A DNA stretch of 64,000 nucleotides from NCBI RefSeq assembly GCF_000685095.1, contig NZ_BAYE01000006.1:124001-188000 (forward strand), in the 5' to 3' direction. The translations under genes and the position numbers were made by a program. The stretch is from Paraburkholderia caledonica NBRC 102488 (GTDB lineage Bacteria > Pseudomonadota > Gammaproteobacteria > Burkholderiales > Burkholderiaceae). Positions 15,813-24,246 of this stretch are shown in pieces (the stretch's first letter is position 1; each line of letters starts with the position of its first letter). The notes below the pieces were generated by a model. The model saw only the letters and a program-made list of their open reading frames with translations. It was not told where the DNA came from and did not search any database.

Positions 15813-16172
15813 ATGATGGATGAATCAAAATGGCCTAACCGGGTAACAGAGATGATTTCCTATCCGTCGCAGCGTGAAACCGAGGTGGAGCATATCAACT
15901 CGATCTGCTTCCGTCTCTTCGATATCTGGTGCGAACGACGCAGCATCACGCCGTTGGGTTATCTGATGCATTGCTGGCCGCTAGTCGATAGCGGACCGAA
16001 GGCGATCAGGCGAGTCGGAGAAACGTTGCGGGAACTACGAAAGTCGCATCCAATGGAACTGGATGGTGAGGCAACGGCAATGCTTCGTGAGCTGACCGAA
16101 TGCGTCGACGCTCTGCTGCTTCGTGCGGTTCACGAGCCGCAAGGCGTAATTGAAATCCGGCTGTCATCCTGA
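15813..16172 (+). CDS. Conserved hypothetical protein of unknown function
   Basis: I do not recognise a named domain in this 119-residue protein. It has the sequence style of small Burkholderia proteins, with HINSICFRLFDIWCERRS, LGYLMHCWPL and a C-terminal helix rich in Leu/Glu. There is no signal peptide or membrane segment. The start could be ATG 15813 or the internal ATG 15852, which has a slightly better AGAG in front. It lies between the binding-protein gene and the phosphorelay genes in the same direction, with gaps of 130 and 195 bases. Confidence 0.6.
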   Translation: MMDESKWPNRVTEMISYPSQRETEVEHINSICFRLFDIWCERRSITPLGYLMHCWPLVDSGPKAIRRVGETLRELRKSHPMELDGEATAMLRELTECVDALLLRAVHEPQGVIEIRLSS

Positions 16173-16367
16173 GCGATGCGGGAAATTGGCGCGCACTGCG
16201 GCAAGCAATGGTGCAATGGAGTAGGCAACGAAGCAGAGTACATTGCGACGCGCGCGCACGGCGTCATAAGATAGTAACAACCGCTTTTTCCACGCGGGCG
16301 CCTGAAATAGCAGCGCGCTGCGCCAGCACCGAACGAGTAACGACATCACCATGCTTGCGGGGGCAAT

Positions 16368-18527
16368 ATGGCTGTCAACCCCATGGGGGAGTGGTGGTAT
16401 CGGCTCAGGTGGTTACGGCACAGTATCGTGCCCCGGCTCCTTGCCATCGCGATCCTGTTTAGTTGCGTGCTCACCTTGTTGCTCACCGCGCTGCAGATCC
16501 ACCGTGATTACAGCCAGGGCATTGCGCTCATAGAAAACCGCCTTTCGGACATCGACAAAAGCTACCGCGACAGTCTGGGCGAGGCGCTGTGGCGCCTCGA
16601 CGAGGCGCAGTTACGGCTTGAACTGGGCGGCATTCTCCGTCTGGCAGATATCAGTGTGGCTGAAGTGCGCCAGTCGGGCGGCAGTTCGGCGCCCACGCTC
16701 GTAAGCGCGGGCCGACCAGTCAACGGGCCGGCGATAGCGCGTGAGTACCCGCTTATGCATCGCGTGCTCGGCAACGACCAGCGCATCGGCACGCTATACG
16801 TGCAGGCGACGTTGAGCGATCTGTACGACGATCTGAAGCACACGGCGTTGCTGATTCTCATCACTCAAGCCGCCAACATTTTCCTCGTTTCGCTTTTCAT
16901 CGTCTTTATTCTGAATCGGCTCGTGACGCGCCATCTTGCGGTGCTTGCTCGTACCGTAGACCGCTACGACTTTCGCCAGCCAGCCGAACCTCTGAAGTTA
17001 AACCGGCGTGCGCCCCGCGAGCCCGACGAACTCGAGCGCGTGGTGACGGCGTTCAATTCGATGGGCGCCCGGCTGCATCGCGCATATCTCGACGAACGGG
17101 AGGCAGGAGCCGAACGCGAGGCGCGCCGCGCTGCCGAAGCAGCGAATCAAGCGAAGGGCGAGTTCCTTGCCAATATGAGTCACGAGTTGCGCACGCCGCT
17201 GAACGCGATTCTCGGCTATGCGCAGATCTTGCGGCGCGACCCGAGTTTGAGCGAGAGACAACGCGACGGCGTCGGCGTCATTCAACGCAGCGGCGACCAC
17301 CTGCTCGGACTGATTGCAGATGCACTCGATTTCGCGCGGATCGAAGCGGGCCGGTTGCGCGTCGAGATTGGCGACGTGCCGCTCGCCGGCACGCTCGACG
17401 CGATTCGTGAAATCATCGAAGTGAAAAACGCGCAGAAGCATGTCGAGTTCATATGGCGCGTGGCGCCCGACGTGCCCGACGCCGTTCGCGCGGACGAACG
17501 GCGCTTGCGTCAGGTGCTACTGAACCTGCTCGCAAACGCATTCAACTTCACGGATCAAGGCAGCGTGAGCTTGCTGGTCCAAATGACTGCGAAGAACAGC
17601 GTGTGTTTCGAAGTGCGTGATACAGGCATCGGCATGGACGTCGACAAACTTCAGACCATTTTCGAGCCGTTCGAACAGATTGCGCACCTGGAGCGCGGCG
17701 CGGGTGGGACAGGGCTCGGGCTGACAATCAGTCAGCAGCTTCTGCGCGCAATGGGCAGCGAAATTCACGTGCAGAGCCAGCCTGGCCGCGGCAGTGTATT
17801 CTGGTTCGCACTGCCGGCGGCGTCGGGTGCGTTCCCCGCCGCGCCGGTCATTGCCGATACGCGCATGACGACAGGTTACAAGGGTGCGCGCCGCAAGGTG
17901 CTGGTGATCGACGACGTCGCGATGAACCGTGCGGTGCTGGTGGAATTTCTCGGCCGGCTAGGGTTCGCGATCGTTGAAGCGACCGGCGGCCGACAGGGAC
18001 TTGCGAAAACGTTGAGCGAGCGACCGGCGCTGATCGTGACAGACATCGTAATGACCGATATGGATGGACTCGAAGCGACACGCAGGTTGCGGCAGATTCA
18101 GGGTTTTTCGGAAGTGCCGGTGATCGCCACTTCCGCGAGTCCATCAGGCACCGACGAACAGCGCAGCGTCGAAGCCGGCGCGAATGCGTTCCTCCCCAAG
18201 CCGATCGACTTCGGGCAACTGCTGGCGCATGTCGCGCACCTGCTCGATCTCGAATGGACCTACGCGCCCGCGGGTGCAATTGCCGGCGTGCAGGATGCAC
18301 CTGCTGGGCATCCTGTCGCGGTGCCCGAAGACGAACTGGAAGAGTTGCATCTGCTCGCGCGCCGCGGCGATATGCAGGAGATAAGGCTGTGGGCCGAACG
18401 GGTTGCGACGCATGATCCTCACTACCGCGCATTCGCCGCGCGGATTCTGAGTCTCGCGAAAGGCTATCAATCGAAAGCACTGCTCCAACTCGTCGAGGAG
18501 CAACTCGAACGCAGGACGGTCAGATGA
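16368..18527 (+). CDS. Membrane hybrid sensor histidine kinase with receiver domain
   Basis: This 719-residue protein has one membrane helix (about residues 22-43), a periplasmic sensor region of about 115 residues, a second helix (about 160-183), a HAMP-like linker, a HisKA domain with phosphoacceptor His272 in NMSHELRTPLN, an HATPase domain with LLNLLANAFNF, DTGIGM and GTGLGL, and a receiver domain whose phosphoacceptor is Asp559 in VTDIVMTDMDG. A C-terminal tail (about 645-710, LARRGDMQEI...DPHYRAFAARILSLA) resembles a conserved helical tail found after receivers in other hybrid kinases. Its stop overlaps the next start (ATGA). It probably begins a three-protein phosphorelay; the stimulus is unknown. 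Confidence 0.93.
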   Translation: MAVNPMGEWWYRLRWLRHSIVPRLLAIAILFSCVLTLLLTALQIHRDYSQGIALIENRLSDIDKSYRDSLGEALWRLDEAQLRLELGGILRLADISVAEVRQSGGSSAPTLVSAGRPVNGPAIAREYPLMHRVLGNDQRIGTLYVQATLSDLYDDLKHTALLILITQAANIFLVSLFIVFILNRLVTRHLAVLARTVDRYDFRQPAEPLKLNRRAPREPDELERVVTAFNSMGARLHRAYLDEREAGAEREARRAAEAANQAKGEFLANMSHELRTPLNAILGYAQILRRDPSLSERQRDGVGVIQRSGDHLLGLIADALDFARIEAGRLRVEIGDVPLAGTLDAIREIIEVKNAQKHVEFIWRVAPDVPDAVRADERRLRQVLLNLLANAFNFTDQGSVSLLVQMTAKNSVCFEVRDTGIGMDVDKLQTIFEPFEQIAHLERGAGGTGLGLTISQQLLRAMGSEIHVQSQPGRGSVFWFALPAASGAFPAAPVIADTRMTTGYKGARRKVLVIDDVAMNRAVLVEFLGRLGFAIVEATGGRQGLAKTLSERPALIVTDIVMTDMDGLEATRRLRQIQGFSEVPVIATSASPSGTDEQRSVEAGANAFLPKPIDFGQLLAHVAHLLDLEWTYAPAGAIAGVQDAPAGHPVAVPEDELEELHLLARRGDMQEIRLWAERVATHDPHYRAFAARILSLAKGYQSKALLQLVEEQLERRTVR

Positions 18528-20155
18528 ACGGCACGGCGCTTCCCGCTGACGACTCGCCCACGGTCCTGATCGCGGACGACAACCCGGCCAATCTGGCGAT
18601 AGTTGTCGAGAGTCTGGTAGCGCGCGGCTTCAAGGTGCTCGTCGCGCTAGATGGCCCGGAGGCGATCCAACGCGCGCAATTCTCGCAGCCCGACCTGATT
18701 CTTCTCGACGTGAGGATGCCGGGGATAAACGGTTTCGAAACCTGCCGGCGTCTCAAGTCAGACGAGCGCACGCGAAATATCGCCGTCATCTTCATGACGT
18801 CGCTAACGGGCAGCGAGGACATGGTGGAAGGCTTCTCGGCAGGCGGTGTCGATTACCTGACGAAACCCGTCCATGTCGACGAAATGATGGCGCGCATCAG
18901 CACGCATCTTGCGCTCAGAGGCATGCATCAGAAACTCATTGCGCAGAACCGGCAATTGCAGGACGAAGTACTCGTGCGTCAGCGAGCCGAGGCCGCGTTG
19001 TCGCGCGTGCGCGACGGCCTCGAAGCAAGCGTCGCGCAGCGCACGGACGAACTCGGGCGCGCAAATGCGACGCTACAGTCGCAGATCGAGGAACGCAGGC
19101 GTGCGGAAGCGCGGCTCGTCGCGAGCGAGTTCCGTTTTCGCACGATCGTCGAAACGAGTCCGGTGCCGCTTTGCATCACGTCGATGCCCGAAGGGCACGT
19201 TCTGTACACGAACAAGCCGTTGCGCGAACTCTTCGGCATCGATTACGTGACCACGCATATCGGCAACATCGCCGAGTTGTATGCGGATATCGCAGACCGC
19301 GACCGGCTTGTCGAACAACTGCGTCATGAAGGGAGCTTTCGCAACACGGAGGTTCAGTTAAAGCGTGCGGACGGCTCGAAGTTCTGGGCCATCGCGACCG
19401 CGCGTGTCGCGTCCTACGACGATGCGCCCGCGATTTTCGTCGGCCTCAACGACATTACCGAGCGCAAGCGGATCGAGCAGGAACTGGTGGAATCGCGCGA
19501 GCAGTTGCGCGAACTGTCCGCGTACATGGAAGCCATTCGCGAAGAGGAAAGAAAGCGTATCGCGATGGAAATTCACGACGAATTGGGCCAGTTGCTAACG
19601 GCGCTCAAGATGGACGTGTCGCTGCTCAAAATGCGACTCTCCGGCGATCTAGAAGTGGCGAAAAGAACCGACGACATGCGCGAGCTCGTTGAAAGAACCA
19701 TCTGGATGGTGCGCAACGTCGCGAGCCATTTGAGGCCTGCAGCACTCAATTACGGAATCGTATCGGCGCTCGAATGGCTCGTCGACGATTTCGGGCGGCG
19801 CAGCGGACTTGCCTGCCAGTTTCGTCTGAACGGCAGAGAGCCCGTGCTTTCCGATGCACACGCAACCGCAATGTTTCGAATCGTGCAGGCTTCGTTGACG
19901 AACGTCGCGCGGCATGCATGCGCGACGCGAGCGGACGTCACATTGACGAATACGTCCACGGCACTCGACCTGCATGTCAGCGACGACGGCTGCGGTTTCG
20001 ATCAGGACGCCGTGCGTCGCGACTATTCGTACGGATTGCTCGGCATGAGCGAGCGGGCGCGTCTGATAGGCGGCTCGCTGCTGATCGACAGTGCGCCGGG
20101 AACGGGCACTGCGGTCTCGATACATATACCGCTTCAGGACGGGGTTCAGACATGA
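18524..20155 (+). CDS. Receiver-PAS-histidine kinase (NarX/UhpB-type, HisKA_3)
   Basis: This 543-residue soluble protein begins with a receiver domain (LIADDNPANLA; phosphoacceptor Asp62 in LLDVRMPG; KP at 113-114), then a coiled-coil (about 135-200), a PAS/PAC domain (about 205-320, ending FVGLNDITERKRIEQE) and a HisKA_3 kinase with His351 in IAMEIHDELGQLL and an HATPase end with GCGF and YGLLGMSERA. HisKA_3 kinases pair with NarL/LuxR-type regulators, and exactly such a gene follows with an ATGA overlap. The N-terminal receiver suggests it takes a signal from the preceding membrane hybrid kinase. Confidence 0.92.
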   Translation: MNGTALPADDSPTVLIADDNPANLAIVVESLVARGFKVLVALDGPEAIQRAQFSQPDLILLDVRMPGINGFETCRRLKSDERTRNIAVIFMTSLTGSEDMVEGFSAGGVDYLTKPVHVDEMMARISTHLALRGMHQKLIAQNRQLQDEVLVRQRAEAALSRVRDGLEASVAQRTDELGRANATLQSQIEERRRAEARLVASEFRFRTIVETSPVPLCITSMPEGHVLYTNKPLRELFGIDYVTTHIGNIAELYADIADRDRLVEQLRHEGSFRNTEVQLKRADGSKFWAIATARVASYDDAPAIFVGLNDITERKRIEQELVESREQLRELSAYMEAIREEERKRIAMEIHDELGQLLTALKMDVSLLKMRLSGDLEVAKRTDDMRELVERTIWMVRNVASHLRPAALNYGIVSALEWLVDDFGRRSGLACQFRLNGREPVLSDAHATAMFRIVQASLTNVARHACATRADVTLTNTSTALDLHVSDDGCGFDQDAVRRDYSYGLLGMSERARLIGGSLLIDSAPGTGTAVSIHIPLQDGVQT

Positions 20156-20784
20156 TCAGGCTTCTGATTGCCGACGACCATCCGCTCGTGCGCGGAGGTC
20201 TCAAGCAGATAATCGAAACGACGCCCGACATTATGGTGGCGGGCGAAGCGGCGCAAGGTTCTGAAGTAATCGAGAAACTGCGCACCTGTCAGGTGGATTT
20301 GCTGCTGCTCGACATGACAATGCCGGGCATCAGCGGTGTCGATCTGATCCGGCGCGTGCGTGCGGAACGTCCGTCGCTGCCGGTACTCGTGCTGAGCATC
20401 CATAACGAGGCACAGGTGGTCTCTCGCGCGCTGCGTGCGGGCGCAACGGGTTATGTCACGAAAGACAGCAATCCCGACGTGCTGCTCGCTGCAATTCATA
20501 AGCTCGCCGAAGGCGGACGCTTCATCGACCCGAAACTGGTGGAGGGAATCGTTTTCGAAACGTACTCGGGCGACGCGCCGCCGCACGAAATTCTTTCCGA
20601 CCGCGAGTTTCAGGTTCTGCAAATGCTTGCGCTCGGCAAGAGCCTGAACGAAATTGCCGATGCTTTCGCGCTCAGCGCGAAAACGATCAGCACGCACAAG
20701 ATGCGACTTATGCAGAAGCTGGGCCTTGCCAATAACGCGGACCTCATTCGCTATGCGATAAGGCACGGACTGGTCGCCGAATAG
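20152..20784 (+). CDS. NarL/FixJ family response regulator (LuxR-type HTH)
   Basis: This 210-residue regulator has a receiver domain (IADDHPLVRGGL; phosphoacceptor Asp54 in LLLDMTMPG; VTKDS with the conserved Lys) and a C-terminal LuxR HTH (about residues 142-207, LSDREFQVLQMLALGKSLNEIA and KTISTHKMRLMQKLG). It is the likely output of the two kinases encoded before it. It overlaps the upstream gene by four bases (ATGA), so all three proteins are coupled in translation. Target genes are unknown; the binding-protein gene at 14.8 kb and the small genes at 20.9-21.4 kb are candidates. Confidence 0.93.
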   Translation: MIRLLIADDHPLVRGGLKQIIETTPDIMVAGEAAQGSEVIEKLRTCQVDLLLLDMTMPGISGVDLIRRVRAERPSLPVLVLSIHNEAQVVSRALRAGATGYVTKDSNPDVLLAAIHKLAEGGRFIDPKLVEGIVFETYSGDAPPHEILSDREFQVLQMLALGKSLNEIADAFALSAKTISTHKMRLMQKLGLANNADLIRYAIRHGLVAE

Positions 20785-20911
20785 ATAGTGGACACGCGTC
20801 AGGAAAACCTGAGTACTGAAGCAGGCATTCCTGATCTGACATTCCGCCGCCGCCGATGGAGGCGTTGCCACCGTCGTTCTACGATGCACTATGCGAATGA
20901 GCGGAGGAGTT

Positions 20912-21190
20912 ATGGCGGCGTCAGAGCGATCGTTGCGCGAACTGGTCGAGAAGTGGCTGGACACGAGCGGCGCAGCATCGGCTCGAATACAGTTGCAGCC
21001 ATCCGCCGGCCAAGGGAGCAGACGCTGCATATGTGTCGAGGCACAACGTGAGACGGGCACGTTGACGCTCTTTTTCTTCCGTCACGGCAACGGTTTGTGG
21101 CACGTATTTCCGCCTGACGAGCGGCCCGCCATGAGGGTAGCCGCCAGCGCCGGCCAGGCGGCAATACGCGCGAAGAAGGGAGGATCATGA
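20912..21190 (+). CDS. Small protein of unknown function (first of a coupled pair)
   Basis: A 92-residue protein without a recognised domain. I chose ATG 20912 because GGAGG lies just upstream; in-frame ATGs at 20891 and 20897 lack such a site. The N-terminal half is helical (SERSLRELVEKWLD), the rest contains strands such as RCICVEAQ and TLTLFFFRHGNGLWHVFPP. It follows the response regulator by 127 bases and overlaps the next small gene by ATGA, so they are one unit. Confidence 0.6.
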   Translation: MAASERSLRELVEKWLDTSGAASARIQLQPSAGQGSRRCICVEAQRETGTLTLFFFRHGNGLWHVFPPDERPAMRVAASAGQAAIRAKKGGS

Positions 21191-21396
21191 CCCACGACGA
21201 ATGGGGTTGGGGATCGCCGAAAGTATTGGCGCTGCGTATGTGGATGAGCGTGTGGTACGACCATGCGGTCGTGTCCGGCTTCATTCGCACGCCCTTCACG
21301 CTGAACGACGCGGACGCCGAGCGGCTCGAAGGCTATTTCAATCTCGGCCTGACACCGGAGGAAGGGGCTCGCGTGTTCTTTTCCAAATCGCATTAA
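21187..21396 (+). CDS. Small protein of unknown function (second of a coupled pair)
   Basis: This 69-residue protein has no recognised domain. It is rich in aromatic residues near the N-terminus (DEWGWGSP, RMWMSVWYD) and ends with a helix-prone, acidic stretch and FFSKSH. The ATG overlaps the stop of the preceding gene by four bases. The tight coupling suggests a shared role with its partner, possibly in the phosphorelay response, but nothing in the sequence shows a function. Confidence 0.6.
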   Translation: MTHDEWGWGSPKVLALRMWMSVWYDHAVVSGFIRTPFTLNDADAERLEGYFNLGLTPEEGARVFFSKSH

Positions 21397-21471
21397 ATCC
21401 TGCTTTAAACATTCTCTCCAGCAGCAGTTTCGTTTAGCATCAGTGCCACTTTCATATGAAGAACTCGAGAC

Positions 21472-22749
21472 ATGGCACTCATCGCACGCAACGTACTCGG
21501 CATTGCCGTACTGCTCTTCATCGCTTTCATCTTTTCGACGAATCGGCGCGCCATTCGCTTACGGACTGTAAGTAGCGCATTGCTCGCACAAGTCTGCATC
21601 GGCGCATTTATTCTCTTCGTGCCGCTTGGCAAGACGATTCTCGCGGCGGCCGCCGCAGGTGTAAATAACGTGCTTGGCTACGGCAATGCCGGCATCGAGT
21701 TCCTGTTCGGCGGACTCGTGCAGTCCAGAATGTTCGAGGTGTTCGGCAACGGTGGCTTCGTCTTTGCCGTGCGGGTGTTGCCGGCCATTATCTTCGTGAC
21801 GGCGCTGATTTCCGTGTTGTACTACCTGGGCGTGATGCGCTGGATCGTGATCGTGCTCGGCACGGTGTTTCAGAAGTTGCTCGGCGTGTCGAAGCTGGAG
21901 TCGTTTTCCGCTGTCACCACGATCTTTCTCGGCCAGAGCGAAATGCCCGCGGTCGTCAAGCCGTTCACGCGCGACATGACAGGCTCCGAACTGTTCGCGG
22001 TGATGTCGAGCGGCATGGCAGCGGTTGCCGGCTCGGTGCTGGCGGGTTATGCGGGTCTTGGCGTACGGATCGAATATCTGCTCGCAGCGTCTTTCATGGC
22101 GGTGCCAGGCGGGCTGTTGTTCGCGAAGATCATTCATCCATCAACCGAGCCGAGCCGCGTTCATCTCGACAACCTCAATTTCGACGAAAAGCGTCCCGCG
22201 AATGTGATCGAGGCCGCTAGCTCGGGCGCGACCGTGGGTCTCAGGATCGCGGTCATGGTGGGCGCCATGCTGATTGCGTTCGTCGGTTTGATCGCGCTGC
22301 TCAACGGTCTCGTTGGCGGCATAGGCGGCTGGTTCGGCCACCCGCAACTGTCGATGCAATCGGTCCTCGGCGTGGTGTTCGCGCCGCTAGCGTGGCTGAT
22401 CGGCGTCCCGTGGAACGAGGCGGCGATTGCCGGCAATTTCCTCGGGCAGAAGATCATTCTCAATGAGTTCGTTGCATACGCATCGTTGTCGCCGTACCTG
22501 AAAGATGCGGCGAGCGTGACTGCTGCGGGCTTGCATGCGCTCGATCCGCGTACCATTGCTATTCTGTCGTTCGCGTTATGCGGCTTCGCGAACTTTGCGT
22601 CGATTGCGGTGCTCACGGGCGGCTTTAGCGCCGTCGCGCCGGAACGCCGCGCCGAAGTCGCGCGATACGGGTTGCGTGTCGTGCTCGCGGCAACGCTCTC
22701 CAATCTGATGAGCGCGACCATCGCGGGCATGTTCATTACGCTCAATTGA
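21472..22749 (+). CDS. NupC/CNT family nucleoside transporter
   Basis: This 425-residue integral membrane protein matches the concentrative nucleoside transporter family. Marks include GYGNAGIEFLFGG, GNGGFVFAVRVLPAIIF, the GQSEMPAVVKPF segment of the substrate site and FVAYASLSPYL plus ALCGFANFASI near the C-terminus. CNT proteins import nucleosides with a cation (H+ in NupC-like bacterial members). It is followed after 16 bases by cytidine deaminase and then nucleoside hydrolase, so the operon imports and breaks down nucleosides. Confidence 0.92.
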   Translation: MALIARNVLGIAVLLFIAFIFSTNRRAIRLRTVSSALLAQVCIGAFILFVPLGKTILAAAAAGVNNVLGYGNAGIEFLFGGLVQSRMFEVFGNGGFVFAVRVLPAIIFVTALISVLYYLGVMRWIVIVLGTVFQKLLGVSKLESFSAVTTIFLGQSEMPAVVKPFTRDMTGSELFAVMSSGMAAVAGSVLAGYAGLGVRIEYLLAASFMAVPGGLLFAKIIHPSTEPSRVHLDNLNFDEKRPANVIEAASSGATVGLRIAVMVGAMLIAFVGLIALLNGLVGGIGGWFGHPQLSMQSVLGVVFAPLAWLIGVPWNEAAIAGNFLGQKIILNEFVAYASLSPYLKDAASVTAAGLHALDPRTIAILSFALCGFANFASIAVLTGGFSAVAPERRAEVARYGLRVVLAATLSNLMSATIAGMFITLN

Positions 22750-22765
22750 ATCGAGGACGTCTTGC

Positions 22766-23155
22766 ATGAACATGGAACAGCTGTTGGAACGCGCACGTGT
22801 GGCGCGAGAAAAGGCCTATGCGCCCTATTCGAAATTCAAGGTCGGCGCGGCGTTGCTGACGAGAGACGGCCGGGTGTTCGACGGCTGCAACGTCGAGAAT
22901 GCGTCGTACGGTTTGTGCAACTGCGCTGAACGTACCGCGTTCTTCAGCGCGATTGCGGCGGGCTATCAGCGCGACCAGTTTGCCGCGCTCGCCGTGATCG
23001 GCGATACGGAGGGGCCGATTGCACCTTGCGGCGCGTGCCGCCAGGTGATCATCGAACTGGGCGGGCCCGAGTTGCCGATTCGTCTCGGCAATCTCCACGG
23101 CGCAACGCGCGACACGACCGCGCGCGAACAACTGCCGGACGCGTTCTATCTATGA
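22766..23155 (+). CDS. cdd: Cytidine deaminase
   Basis: This 129-residue protein is a short tetrameric-type cytidine deaminase. It carries the zinc ligands and catalytic Glu in NCAERTAFF (C-A-E) and PCGACRQ, and the substrate-binding NVENASYG. It converts cytidine or deoxycytidine to uridine or deoxyuridine in pyrimidine salvage. The start ATG 22766 follows GAGGA. Its stop overlaps the nucleoside hydrolase start (ATGA), which fits a pathway in which uridine is then split to uracil and ribose. Confidence 0.94.
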   Translation: MNMEQLLERARVAREKAYAPYSKFKVGAALLTRDGRVFDGCNVENASYGLCNCAERTAFFSAIAAGYQRDQFAALAVIGDTEGPIAPCGACRQVIIELGGPELPIRLGNLHGATRDTTAREQLPDAFYL

Positions 23156-24117
23156 GCACGCACAAGCTGATCTACGACACGGACCCCGGCGTGGACGATG
23201 CCATGGCGCTCGTGTTCCAGGCGCTGCATCCGGATATCGAACTGCTCGGATTAACAAGCGTATTCGGCAACGCCACGATCGAGACCACTACGCACAACGC
23301 GCGCTTTCTTGCGGGTAGGTTCGCGCCGGGCGTGCCGGTCGCACGCGGCGCGGCGGCGCCGCTCAAGCGCGCTGCGCCGCAGCCGCTCGCGTGGATTCAC
23401 GGTGACAACGGACTCGGGAACATCGCGCTGGGCGCCACCGAACATGCGCCGCTCGATGCACGGCCCGCGCACCGATTCATCGTCGACACGGTGCGTGCGC
23501 ATCCTGGCGAAGTCACGCTGCTCGCAGTCGGCCCGCTGACCAATCTTGCGCTGGCGCTTGCGGAAGATCCGCAGATCGCGCCGCTCGTCAAGCAGGTCGT
23601 GATCATGGGCGGCGCATTCGGCACCGGCGGCGTGCTCGGCAACGTCACGCCCGCAGCCGAGGCCAACATTCTCGGCGACCCCGATGCCGCCGACATCGTG
23701 TTCGGCGCGGCGTGGCCCGTCGCGATTGTCGGGCTCGACGTCACAGAGCGCACCATCATGAGCCAGGACTATCTGGCGTCGATCCGCGATCGTGGCGCCG
23801 CGGCAGGCCGGTTTGTGTGGGACGTGTCGCGGCATTACGAGGCGTTTCATCAGCAAAGCGCGCAGCTCCAGGGCATTTATGTGCACGATTCGTCGGCCGT
23901 CGCTTATGTGCTGGCGCCGCATCTATACACCACGCGCAGCGGTCCTGTGCGTGTGCTGACGGACGGCATCGCGGTCGGCCAGACTATTCAGAAGCCGTCC
24001 ACTATGCCGGTGCCCGCGCCGGACTGGGACAAGCGGCCGGATTGCCAGGTCTGCGTCGGCGTCGACGCGCCCGGCATGCTGGCGCTGTACGAGAGCACCA
24101 TTTGCGCAAAGCGTTAA
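23152..24117 (+). CDS. Inosine/uridine-preferring nucleoside hydrolase
   Basis: This 321-residue protein has the signature of the IUNH family: DTDPGVDDAMAL with the calcium-binding Asp cluster at the N-terminus, GNATIETTTHNA, the HGDNGLG loop, VIMGGAFGTGGVLGNVTPAAEANI and the C-terminal VHDSSAVAY. It hydrolyses ribonucleosides to base and ribose. It is third in the operon after the transporter and cytidine deaminase, overlapping the latter by four bases. Preference for purine or pyrimidine nucleosides cannot be fixed from sequence; the context favours pyrimidines. Confidence 0.93.
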   Translation: MSTHKLIYDTDPGVDDAMALVFQALHPDIELLGLTSVFGNATIETTTHNARFLAGRFAPGVPVARGAAAPLKRAAPQPLAWIHGDNGLGNIALGATEHAPLDARPAHRFIVDTVRAHPGEVTLLAVGPLTNLALALAEDPQIAPLVKQVVIMGGAFGTGGVLGNVTPAAEANILGDPDAADIVFGAAWPVAIVGLDVTERTIMSQDYLASIRDRGAAAGRFVWDVSRHYEAFHQQSAQLQGIYVHDSSAVAYVLAPHLYTTRSGPVRVLTDGIAVGQTIQKPSTMPVPAPDWDKRPDCQVCVGVDAPGMLALYESTICAKR

Positions 24118-24246
24118 AAGGTTTGTGCCGTTGACCGGACGAAGAACGCGCGATCACGCCACGCCCGGCACGTGCGCTTGTCCGATGCATTGCGTCAATC
24201 TTTGCTACATTGCTTCGAGCGACGACATTCACTCGAGAGGCCAGAG

